Assembly (NCBI GenBank): GCA_004009845.1
Contig: RMBW01000034.1
Location: forward strand, 124,001-188,000
Length of the DNA stretch: 64,000 nucleotides
Direction of reading: 5' to 3'
Source of the DNA: Davidsoniella eucalypti
Lineage: Eukaryota > Ascomycota > Sordariomycetes > Microascales > Ceratocystidaceae
The notes beneath the pieces were generated by a model. It saw nothing but the letters and a program-made list of their open reading frames with translations. It made no database searches and was not told the DNA's origin. The position numbers and the translations under genes were made by a program. This document shows, one piece after another, positions 13,125 to 22,179 of this stretch. Numbering within the stretch: the first letter of the stretch is position 1; each line of letters begins with the position of its first letter.

Positions 13125-13553
13125 TTAAAGTTGTGCCTGTATATTAAAGTTGTTTTGGCAATTTTAAAGTGTAAAAACTAGCCGAACCGTGGGCATCCTG
13201 ATGGCTGAAACCCGAGTTGAGGCCCATTGGGTGACGGCGCAACACTCCCAGTCTGTCCCTCGGACTTGGGGAATCAAGACGAGGACGATTTCGCGGGTTG
13301 TGAGGAGGGCTTCCTAGCCTGAGGAGCATGTGAATGATGTTTTGATTGGGTGCTGCTTTCTTTTGATGATTCTACAGTTGTGACAAGGTTTTTTCGCTCT
13401 TCTTGTTTCCTCTATATTGTTTTTACTGCTTCTTTCTACTATTTTCCTCTACTATTACCTTTCTTTGCTTTGCACTTATCGCTACATTTCAACCTAGTCT
13501 TTACACTTTAAAATTGCCAAAACAACTTTTTTAATATACAGGCACAACTTTAA
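13125..13553. mobile_element. 429-bp inverted-repeat element, MITE-like
   Basis: Two arms form a near-perfect inverted repeat: 13125-13181, and 13494-13553 read on the other strand. They differ by one substitution and a three-A insertion. Each arm begins with TTAA followed by AGTTGTGCCTG at the outer edge. TTAA at both ends fits a TTAA target-site duplication, but as TTAA is its own complement it could be part of the arm. The 312-bp interior has no coding frame; its right half is T/C-rich. Homology to the oligopeptide transporter starts directly at the right edge, so the element sits at the break point of that pseudogene. Family assignment is not possible from the sequence. Confidence 0.6.
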
Positions 13554-14892
13554 GTTATCTTCGCCATCGTTTCCCCGATCTTGTACTACACAAACACATG
13601 GTACACAGCGTACTTGCCCTTCTCGGGTTCCGACACGTATGACAATACTGGAGGCGTGTACAACGCTACCCGTGTTGTTGACTCGACAGGCAACTTCCTG
13701 GCCGGTGCGTATCACGAGTACTCCCCTATCTTCATGCCGGTTACCTTTGCTCTCAGCTACGGCGTTTCGTTTGCCGTCATGACCAGCGTGCCAACCTACG
13801 TGTTCCTCAACTACTGGCGCGAGATCATTGGTGCTTTCAACCCTCGGCGAAAGAGAGATATCCATGTTCGTCTGCAGGGCGCCTACCCCCAAGTTCCGTG
13901 GCGGTGGTATGGACTCATGACTTTGGTTGTGCTTGCCGTCGCCATCGTCGTGCAGTAGGTCTGGGATACAGGACTGCCGGTATGGGGTGTCTTCCTGACG
14001 TTTGGTCTGGCCTTGGTTTACCTGATCCCCACTGGTAGTGTGTATGCTGTGGTCAACCTGAACAGCAATGTTCTTACGGTGCTGGGCGAGATTATTGCTG
14101 GGTACACGCTGCCTGGCAAGCCCATCGTCATGCTCATCTTCAAGTTTTACGCTTACACTGGCCTAAGCCAGGCCATGATCTTTGCAGCCGACATGAAGAT
14201 CCCCCCACGATCTCTGTTCATTGCCCAGTTGACTGCCTGCACCGTCGGCTCGCTAACCCAGAACGCCGTACTCGTGTGGATGCTGGAGAACATCTGCGAT
14301 TCGGAGCAGCCCAACGGATACACCTGTCCCCAGGGACGTGTCAACTACTCGTCCAGCATCATCTGTGGTGCCATTGGCCCTGCGAGACTGTACAGCGTTG
14401 ACAAGATCTATTCTGGCTTCCTGCACCTCTTCTGGCTCGGCGCGCTCCTTCCGGTGCTTACCTTCTTCCTCAAGAAGCGCTTCCCCGACAACAAGTTTCT
14501 GGCCGTTGTGCACTGGTCGATCTTCTTTGCCGGCACTGGAAATGTGCCTCCAGCCACTGGCCTCAACTACACATCGGCATTCGCCGTCTCTTTTGTCTTC
14601 AACAAGTACATCAAGGGCAAGTGGCCGCACTGGTGGGCGAAGGTATGTTTCTTCCTATGACCGCACAGGAACGGGGTGTTATCTCTTGTCCAAATCCGCT
14701 AACCCGCAGCCCGAATAGTACAACTACATTCTATCTGCTGCGCTCGACTCGGGTGTTGCTGTTTTGGCCATTGTCATCTTCTTTGCCCTGGTCCTGCCTG
14801 GTGTAAGCCTGAGCTGGTGGGGAAACAATGTACAGGGAACTACAGCTGACGGCCTCGGAACACAGTGGAAACCCAATGTGTTTTCATTGTGA
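13554..14892 (+). pseudogene. truncated oligopeptide transporter (OPT family)
   Basis: The C-terminal half of an OPT/Isp4-type proton-coupled peptide transporter. Homology begins at 'VIFAIVSPILYYTNTW' directly after the inverted-repeat element and runs through 'GAYHEYSPIFMPVTFALSYG', 'YWREIIGAFN', 'IPTGSVYAVVNLN', 'EIIAGYTLPGKP' and 'NVPPATGLNYTSAF', all family hallmarks, with several membrane helices. An in-frame TAG at 13956-13958 replaces what is usually Glu before 'VWDTGLPVWG'. An intron at 14643-14718 (GTATGT...GAATAG) keeps the frame into 'YNYILSAALDSGVA', and translation ends with TGA at 14890-14892. The N-terminal 350-400 residues expected for the family are absent. Apart from the stop codon the frame is clean, so inactivation looks recent or stepwise. 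Confidence 0.85.
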
Positions 14893-16456
14893 GGGAACGA
14901 CTCAAGGAGAAGCTATCACAGGTTTGTTTTGGCATGATCCAATGAAGTGCAAAGCACAACAAAAGAAGAGCCGGAAATGTCGGGCAACTGGAACCTTCAA
15001 AGTGTTGCCCTCCGAGTGTGAGTGTGAATTCCTGAGCAGCGGAGATGAGGCTCGGGAGACCAGCGATCGCGAAAAGTGTAGAGAAAAGGGGGTGGGCGAT
15101 CGTTGGTGAGAATGACCCTCGAGAGAGGAAGAAACGGGCTCAAGGCCTCACAAAACGGAGCATCATGAAATAAACCAATAGATGCGAGAGAATGGACAGC
15201 GACATTGGTGATGTGTGCTGGTCGCTCTTAAAAACCCACGACGAAGGGGAATTTTTCGTCTTTGGACAAAGGAGGAGGCACCGAAAACTCAAAGGTACCC
15301 CCCGAGGGTTGTAGAAGGGAAGGTTGTGCACTGTGGTATACAGACAGTATGAAACAATACATTGGATATAAGAAAACCACATAGTTGTCACATATTGAAT
15401 GTCTTAGACATACTGACACGTATTATTTGGCGTCTACCTGTAAACCCATATATATGCTAATTACTTTGGGTCAACAGTAGGAGCGAATTTCCTTACCTTA
15501 CCTTTTTTTCCTGGCGTAAAGAAAAAGGTAGGATCCATGCTTTGATAGCTCCGTGTTAGGGTTATGAACACAATGTTGACTCTGTTTTTGTGACCCCGCC
15601 ATTGGGTCCTTATTCTATGACGTATTTTCACAGCCCACTATTAAATTAAGTAAATACTCACGCCCCACTATTGATGGTGCTCCGGACCAACTCCGTAGCC
15701 GCCCAATTTTATTGGCCCGACTCCCCCGCGCTCGTTAATAATAATAAATACAAATACAAATACAAATACGTGTTTTTCGTGACAGATTTCCCAACCTATA
15801 TTCTTCTTTTCGCGATATCTTCAACAATTATAAAAAAATAGAACAAGCTTCACCTTCGCGTGTCTTACTCGCCGCTGCCCTTAAGCAAACAGTGGCATAT
15901 CATTTCGAAAACCCGAGGTTCCAATTACAACTGATGCTTCTATGGTAGATATTCCATCGACTCTTGGACTCTTGGTGATCATATCAAAACGGCTAAGCTA
16001 ACCTTCAACCTTACAACAAAGTAGTCATAACATGCCTCTTTCTCCTGTGCAGGACTTCTTTGATCAATTATCGAGTTTCTATCAAAATTAGCCTCCCTCC
16101 TCAGCGTTTACTGCACTCTTGATCATTAGCTTGTGCTACTGACTGTAAGTCCTACTGCCTCAATATCATTTCCTCTGATATCATTCATGTTATGGTTAAG
16201 CTCCTCTCATATTCTTACCTCTCTTGAAAATCATTATCTAAAACATTTACTGACCCAATATAACCACCCCTAGCCTGTCCCTAATCTGAACCCTATCCAA
16301 AATATCGACAGGTTGAATTTTGATTGAATTTTGATTGAATTTTGCTGTTTTACCAATCCATCTAAATTTAAGAAATTCATTGTAGGTTTTTCTTGCATCA
16401 TCTTTCAGCCAAGATAGATAACCAACTATTGTGTATAGCAACTTCCGAACTCAGAG
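14893..16456. other. intergenic region with possible transposon debris
   Basis: No gene is seen. A frame over 14828-15109 overlaps the transporter tail and looks like chance. CCCACTATT motifs occur at 15634 and 15663. A tail of four AAATAC-type units lies near 15750. A TATA-like TTATAAAAAA at about 15829 and T-rich leader sequence precede the next gene, and a tandem TTGAATTTTGA unit occurs near 16311-16340. Confidence 0.45.
15720..15771 (+). repeat. possible LINE-like 3' tail
   Basis: A GC-rich stretch ends in AATAATAAT and then four tandem ATACAA-type hexamers. The same hexamer tail ends the LINE-like fragment at about 21282. Short hexamer tails are a common 3' end of non-LTR retrotransposons. 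No coding remnant is visible here, so the call rests on the tail alone. Confidence 0.3.
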
Positions 16457-18994
16457 ATGTCTGAGCCATCTGCTCCTGAGCCAAGCTCCTCTGGGCACCA
16501 CCCCCCTTCTTCTCCAAAGAGCATTGCTAGAGCTTTTGAAGCTTGTCAGACATTTGATGATATCTTGGCACTCACCGAATGGGATCTTAACCGGCTACAT
16601 CCTATTTTCCAGAGTTATCTTACACTGAAAGTTAGTGAGAACTCGCATGTCAGATACATCGAAAATTTTTGGTCTTCCTGTACTTCCAATTCGCTATTCG
16701 CCAAGTCTCCCACTATTCAATCCCAGTTGAGAGATAGTCTTGATATTCAGATATATCTATTCTTGAAACTACCTGATACTCTCCAGTTCCTTGAGATGGG
16801 AGATCAACAGCAGCAGCAAGTTTTTGATTTAGCTAAGGCTTATCTTGAGTCGACAAACAGCACTACTCGTATTCGACTTCCCTTCGAGTTGGCATTTGAT
16901 AGGGCAGAGGTGGACCCAAGGATTGGAGTCCCAAATAGTTTACGTCTACTAAACTATATCGACAGCTGCTATAAATCTTGGTTAGGAGGACAGTATATGT
17001 CACCCTATAGTTCGGTTATTGGCCCTTCTGGAATAGGGAAGTCATTTACTGTGAAGCAGCTGGCTAAACGTCATGGAGTATATGTCATCTACATCTCTCT
17101 TTCTCCATCCAAAGACTATGGATTTCCAGGCCGTTCTTTAGTTGCTGATATCTATACAGCAGACTATTCTCAACTATCAAGAGCAAGTCTAGAAAAAAGG
17201 TGGGAAAAACATCTTCGACGCCACATTTCTATCGCAGAATATCTTTGGAAATTAGGCATGTCCAGCTCTGATTTCTGGGATTTGCAGACTGGAAATGATA
17301 GTTTCCAGAGCTTTGTCATCGAGTTACTTAAGCTTGATAATCTCTCTATGAGAAGAGGTTTGGATGGTGAGACAAAGTGTTGGGACAATCCACTGGAAGA
17401 TACTTTTTGGGTCGATAAACTCCAAAAACTCATTGAGGAAAATAGTATTGTACTGCAAGAATCACAAAGAAAGGATAAAGTCAGATTTGTCTTTGCTTTT
17501 GATGAAGCACGAAACCTCTTAGTTGATCAAGAAGAGGAAGGATCTAATAGTGCTGTGCTATTTAGGTCACTACGATCAGCTTTAATTTGTGTTAAAGCCA
17601 CCGATAAGAATCACTGTGTTTTTTCTCTGTTGTTGGATACTACCTCCAAAGTTTCAAACTTCTCTCCTCCCCGGTATCTGGATCCTAGCCAAAAGAAGCC
17701 ATACAACGACATGACCCCTACAGAACTTTTCCCTCCCTTTTTTGAGTTTTCTGCTCTGGATATCTTTGCACCACCCCTCAACTTGGCCCATCCCGCTATA
17801 GATTGGAGATCATTGTTCTCTTATGGCCGGCCAATGTTTGGTGCTTTCTGTCAGGAATTTGAATGTGGACCTGATGGGAATTCTACAATGCCAGAGATAT
17901 TCCAGCTAGCTTTCGAAAAGTTGAACCCAGGTAGAACAACTAAGCTATCAGCATTGAGTATGGTTCGCTACCTGGCACTCCTTTTGAATAGAGTAAGCTT
18001 TGAGGTTTATTATCAACCTCAATGCCAGAAGCTAGTGTCTGGTTGGATGCATTGGATCTTCAATGTATCAGAGGACCGAGAGAACCTATCTATTGGACAG
18101 CCCCCAGAGCCGATTCTGGCTATGGCAGCCTATGCCCATCTTTCTCTCCATGGTAACCTTATCAAGGCACTAGTTGATTTCAGAAACAGCTTTAGATGGG
18201 GATTTGTCAATGTTAGTGATATTGGCGAATTTGTAGCAGGTTGGATTCTTTTACTTGCTTTTGACACTGGATATGGACCAAGAGACTATCTGCCCGTTCC
18301 ATGCAAGCTCAGCTGCTATCTAGAGAGTCTCTTTGGCACAGCTACTCAACAGAGTATATTCTCTAGTATAAACACTTCACTCAGTGTTGGGCAAGTTTTT
18401 TTCAATCGGGTGATTCGTTTCATTCCTAAAACTGTTGACAAAAAGCCCTTAAAGCCAACTCCTTGGGATTTGCTACATCTATACACTAGGTGCTGTGCAA
18501 TTTTGCTTCCCGAGAATACCCCAGGAGTAGATATTCTAGTTCCAGTCTGGGTACCTGCTACACATGGACGTCCTGCGTGTATGGGATGTATCCTGGTTCA
18601 AGTCAAGAATAGAGCCCATGATAGACTTACTGCTTCTCTCAAACAGCATGCTAAAACTTCTATCTTAACTGCTATCAGATATCTTGGTTTCGATCCTGAC
18701 CAGACGCCAGTTCTTGGATTAATGCTTTGTCTTCGTGGTTCATCGTCATCTTCCACAGTCAATGTATCTACAGTATCTATGAAGAAGTCTGCTATCCCAA
18801 TAGCTTTAGTAGTTGGTATGGCTAAAACTACTTATCCCTTTCTTGCGGGGGAGGGTAAGGAAGATCTCTATAAGATACTTTGTGATCTTCTTGTCACTAA
18901 AACAGACTTGCATAAGACGAGTGACACTGAGTATAGCAAAGCCGTTGTGCCAACAGTAGCAACTGAACCAGAACCAGAGGAACAAGCTAGTTAG
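16457..18994 (+). CDS. Crinkler-like protein: P-loop NTPase plus PD-(D/E)XK-type nuclease domain
   Basis: Intact, intronless 845-codon frame. Residues 1-25 are Ser/Pro-rich and disordered, with no signal peptide. A Walker A loop 'GPSGIGKS' lies at 189-196, followed by a hydrophobic strand 'VYVIYISLS'. A Walker B strand ends in Asp349-Glu350 ('FVFAFDEAR'), the DEAR form typical of Crinkler (CRN) NTPases. Near the C-terminus, Asp692 and 'LVQVKNR' (Gln715, Lys717) fit a restriction-endonuclease-fold active site of D...QxK type. This NTPase-REase pairing is the common CRN architecture of fungi and oomycetes, thought to act on DNA in nuclei of hosts or competitors. The LxLFLAK translocation motif of oomycete CRNs is not seen. 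The A/T-rich codon use differs from the GC-richer housekeeping genes, and the gene sits among pseudogenes. The NTPase call is firm; the nuclease and effector role are inference. Confidence 0.82.
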   Translation: MSEPSAPEPSSSGHHPPSSPKSIARAFEACQTFDDILALTEWDLNRLHPIFQSYLTLKVSENSHVRYIENFWSSCTSNSLFAKSPTIQSQLRDSLDIQIYLFLKLPDTLQFLEMGDQQQQQVFDLAKAYLESTNSTTRIRLPFELAFDRAEVDPRIGVPNSLRLLNYIDSCYKSWLGGQYMSPYSSVIGPSGIGKSFTVKQLAKRHGVYVIYISLSPSKDYGFPGRSLVADIYTADYSQLSRASLEKRWEKHLRRHISIAEYLWKLGMSSSDFWDLQTGNDSFQSFVIELLKLDNLSMRRGLDGETKCWDNPLEDTFWVDKLQKLIEENSIVLQESQRKDKVRFVFAFDEARNLLVDQEEEGSNSAVLFRSLRSALICVKATDKNHCVFSLLLDTTSKVSNFSPPRYLDPSQKKPYNDMTPTELFPPFFEFSALDIFAPPLNLAHPAIDWRSLFSYGRPMFGAFCQEFECGPDGNSTMPEIFQLAFEKLNPGRTTKLSALSMVRYLALLLNRVSFEVYYQPQCQKLVSGWMHWIFNVSEDRENLSIGQPPEPILAMAAYAHLSLHGNLIKALVDFRNSFRWGFVNVSDIGEFVAGWILLLAFDTGYGPRDYLPVPCKLSCYLESLFGTATQQSIFSSINTSLSVGQVFFNRVIRFIPKTVDKKPLKPTPWDLLHLYTRCCAILLPENTPGVDILVPVWVPATHGRPACMGCILVQVKNRAHDRLTASLKQHAKTSILTAIRYLGFDPDQTPVLGLMLCLRGSSSSSTVNVSTVSMKKSAIPIALVVGMAKTTYPFLAGEGKEDLYKILCDLLVTKTDLHKTSDTEYSKAVVPTVATEPEPEEQAS

Positions 18995-20369
18995 ATTGAA
19001 CTTGATAATAAAATGAATAGTCTTTGCTATTTGCTACTCTTGAAATGTACTGAGTTGGAGGGCATGTATGTTGAACATTACTTCTTTCTTGATTAACTTT
19101 TCTTCTCTTTTACACATTCTATGTTTAAGTTCTATGAGTTTTACAGTGTTTTTGAGGGGCTCTCGATCTTGGAATTGGACATAATCTTATTGTCGGAACT
19201 TTGAATTTCTATTCGGTAGTAGTCGTTTAATCTTAGTGATTCAAGTCGGCTATAAATATAATTGATGCTTTGGTGATGTATGACAAGTTTCAATCAAGTC
19301 TAAATGCTGATAGTTTTGGGACGATGAACAGAGATAGGATGATTCTAGACGTCGATAAGCCCTAATGGCCATCGAAGATCCCCTATAACGGCTCATACGG
19401 ACCTACAAACATATCATCATCATCAAATGAAGATGCTAGGTGAAGCATGAGACAACATATGGAACGAAATTTGGACTGTAAATAACCAATCAAAAGAAAC
19501 CGGAAGAACAGAAGGAAATGAATTTGAAAGGACCACGATGCTCTACATTCCATTCAAGGTATCTTAGTTTGATAGATCAATAGAAATTCAACCTCAAATC
19601 TCCTAATCTGCCAAGACCCTGCAAAAATCACTTATAGGTAACAGATGTTTTACACAATTTTTTTTAATCGTCCAAGTCTGATTTTTGTTCTTGATTTTTA
19701 TTTAAAAAAGTTAGAGCTCGAAAAATCGAGGGGTAGGTTTTCCCTAAAAAAAATATAACGGCATAATTTTTATTTTTAATTACTCTTTTCTAGTTGGGAC
19801 GAGAGTTTTCTCTCATATTACCTCAGAGTCAAAAGTCATAGTACCCAGAAACGATTTGACCCTTCAAGAATTGTCCAGTTCGTGGGAAATGGTGCCAATG
19901 CCATTTGTTCTATTTTAAACATCAAGCTCTAATAAGCAAGTATAGAGAGAAATAGACTATGATGACAGCCAGATCAAATATGCTATCGTAACATCAAAAT
20001 TCAAAAGTTCAAATAGTACCGTGAAAACAGACTAAGTTAGTAATCGGTCCTTGTCGGTGCGGATTGGTGTGTAGATGATAACTATACATTTGCCAAGACT
20101 TTTCACTCTGCGTATATCGTGAAGTTTATCCTTGACGAGGAAAAAAAATACGGGTTACATTTATCTGGTAGGTATTACCACTGTTAACGAATAAAGTTAT
20201 AGTATCAGGCATATACATTAATATATACTATTGATTCTCTGAAAGGTTAAATATTTATGCATTCACTAGGCAGGTACACATAGTCTAAGTCCACATACTA
20301 GGAAAACTAAAACTATATATAACTAAGCTTCTTTCAGATTTACAGATGCATTGCTGGTAGTTAACACTA
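18995..20369. other. gene-free AT-rich region
   Basis: About 1.4 kb downstream of the Crinkler-like gene with no coding frame in any direction. It contains poly-A/T runs around 19660-19760 and nothing recognisable. The 3' end of the CRN transcript should lie in its first few hundred bases. Confidence 0.5.
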
Positions 20370-20993
20370 TTAGCAATTAGCATATATTTCCGTGCTGTCA
20401 AATTGGAAATTGACGTTTTCGTCGCAGAAAGGATGCTCTGCAAGTAGCTTCTCTGCCGTTGGCCGATCAGATGGGTTACTATACGTTGGATGAGGTTAGT
20501 ACCGAGTACCGGGTCTTCGGATTTCGAAAGGCTTCTGCACAGCCTACTTGGAAACAATCCGACATGAAGGCCAGTGCTATTGGGCTATGATTTATGTCCT
20601 CCGGATGGGAGGTGTTTCGCCGTTGGCAAGCTTGTAAATAGCACCAACAGCTTCTTCGTTACCCAACGGTCTCTTACCTGCAATCATTTCAAGAACGACA
20701 TATCAAAGGGACCTGATATCAATTTTTGCGCTGTATCCTTTGCCCTCTGGGGCCATCCAAGACATGGAACCCTGCATGGAGTTTGTCTTGTCATTGCCGT
20801 AGATATCGTCTGTCTTTTTACTGATACCGAAATCTGAAATCTTGCATGTACCGTCAAGATCCGACAGGATATTATCTGCCTTGAGATCACGATGCAAGAT
20901 AACTTCACGGTGCAGGTGAGCAAGTCCAGAAAGAGTCTGGCGAGTCACTGAGCTAACTAGAGGCTCTTCAAACCGACCATGTTTTTTTTTCAA
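20370..20993 (-). pseudogene. C-terminal fragment of a Bck1/Ste11-type MAPKKK
   Basis: The minus strand encodes the second half of a fungal MAP kinase kinase kinase domain: 'GRFEEPLVSSVTRQTL', the catalytic loop 'LHRDLKADN', the 'SDFGISKK' magnesium loop and 'SMQGSMSWMAPE'. About five residues normally found after MAPE are missing. The frame then meets a TGA after 'KIDIRSL', continues as 'VVLEMIAGKRP' and 'NEEAVGAIYKLANGE', shifts frame, resumes as 'INHSPIALAFMSDCFQ', crosses a fossil intron (ACTAAC branch and TATAG end still visible) and finishes 'RPTAEKLLAEHPFC' to a stop at 20370-20372. At least three lesions are present. Homology ends abruptly at about 20993, where the LINE-like fragment begins, so the N-terminal lobe is gone. 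In fungi this kinase type feeds cell-wall-integrity or stress MAPK cascades. Confidence 0.88.
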
Positions 20994-21284
20994 GCCTCAG
21001 AAGTCCTGCTGGACTCTGATCCTACTATCACCTCGCAGCCCGAGATCCTAGATTTCCGGCGCTACGAAGAATCTCGAACCCTGGCAGGCCGGGCCGAGTC
21101 CGAGTTCTTCGGTGCCGTGGGCACGCGCCCGACTTTCCGAAGGCGTCGCTAGCAGATGCCAAGAGAGCCGTCAAACGATGGTTCTAACTAAAAGCTGCCG
21201 AATGGTGGCAGAGAGTAGCTCCGCCCCTTTATAGGGAACTGAAGATTCTATGACCTAATACAAATACAAATACAAAAATAGAGT
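20994..21284 (+). mobile_element. 5'-truncated LINE-like retrotransposon end
   Basis: After a T run, the sequence turns GC-rich and encodes an open frame of about 57 codons ('ASEVLLDSDP...' to '...RPTFRRRR') that stops with TAG near 21150. A short 3' untranslated stretch follows, ending in tandem AATACA units (about 21261-21282). A C-terminal coding tail plus hexamer-repeat end is the usual look of a dead-on-arrival non-LTR insertion. It abuts the truncated kinase pseudogene. No reverse-transcriptase motif remains, so the class is inferred from structure only. Confidence 0.5.
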
Positions 21285-22179
21285 GAATGTCCCGGCACTA
21301 TGACTTTCTCGACTAGACACTAACGCGCTACGTATATCCCCGTTTAGGTTGAATAATTGTCATCGAACATATGCACTCACTGACTAAGCAACTTGCTAAA
21401 TTTTGTGGAGAAAACATGTGAAGGGTGTTTTATTAATAGAGGTCTATGAAGGAAATGTTGTGGAGGTGTGATGATGTAGGCGAGTTAAGTCACGTCAATC
21501 ATTTCCCAATCGCCTAGTTTGCAGTTGTGACTTATCCATAACTCTTTCTCTGTTAATTAACCAATATACTCTTCTCTTGATACTCAATAACACAACCCAG
21601 AGTTTATTAAATCTTTTCTAACAACCTAAAGTCCTCCGCTAGACAAACTCGATAGCTATTATGTTCAATTATCACAAGCCAGATCTATCAATTTTCATGG
21701 AATGACGTCATAGCTGAGATAATGCAGATTATACGAGGAAGACAATTTTAAGGTTGTGAGATGACAGCAGATTGCATGGTGCATTTTAGAGCATATGATA
21801 ATATAATTACTATGAATATCTCATGTCTCATAACCATTCATATAATATAATCATGGACAGTATGGTGTTTCCTAACCCATAATACAGATGAGAAAATATA
21901 GATATTTGCACGTCTCTGATGCAAAGTCCTGAGTGACCCAAGCCTCTCTAATGACTAACTATGATGGATGAATAAGAAGATGCCAAAAAAGCAGATAACA
22001 GTGGATGAATACACGAAAATATAATCAAAGATACAACGCCAAGTAATGATATCCGTCCCTTGTAGACGGATTGGATATAATATAATAGTGGCTCTAGGCG
22101 GTAATCCTAGAGAGAAAAGAAAGGAAAGTGATAGAATAGATAGTTAGACCAGATGAAAGTTGAGGCGACGCAACATTGA
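21285..22179. other. gene-free region
   Basis: About 900 bp with no coding frame. On the minus strand, around 21500-21640, there is an AATAAACTC-type stretch reminiscent of a fungal LTR end, but no TG...CA boundaries or second copy are seen. The part near 22000-22179 is probably the 3' end region of the following minus-strand gene. Confidence 0.35.

Noticed and set aside
14828..15109. 93-codon plus-strand frame after the transporter
   Set aside because: Overlaps the real transporter tail in another phase and shows no homology.
21500..21640. LTR-like stretch with an AATAAACTC-type core on the minus strand
   Set aside because: No TG...CA ends, target duplication or second copy could be found.
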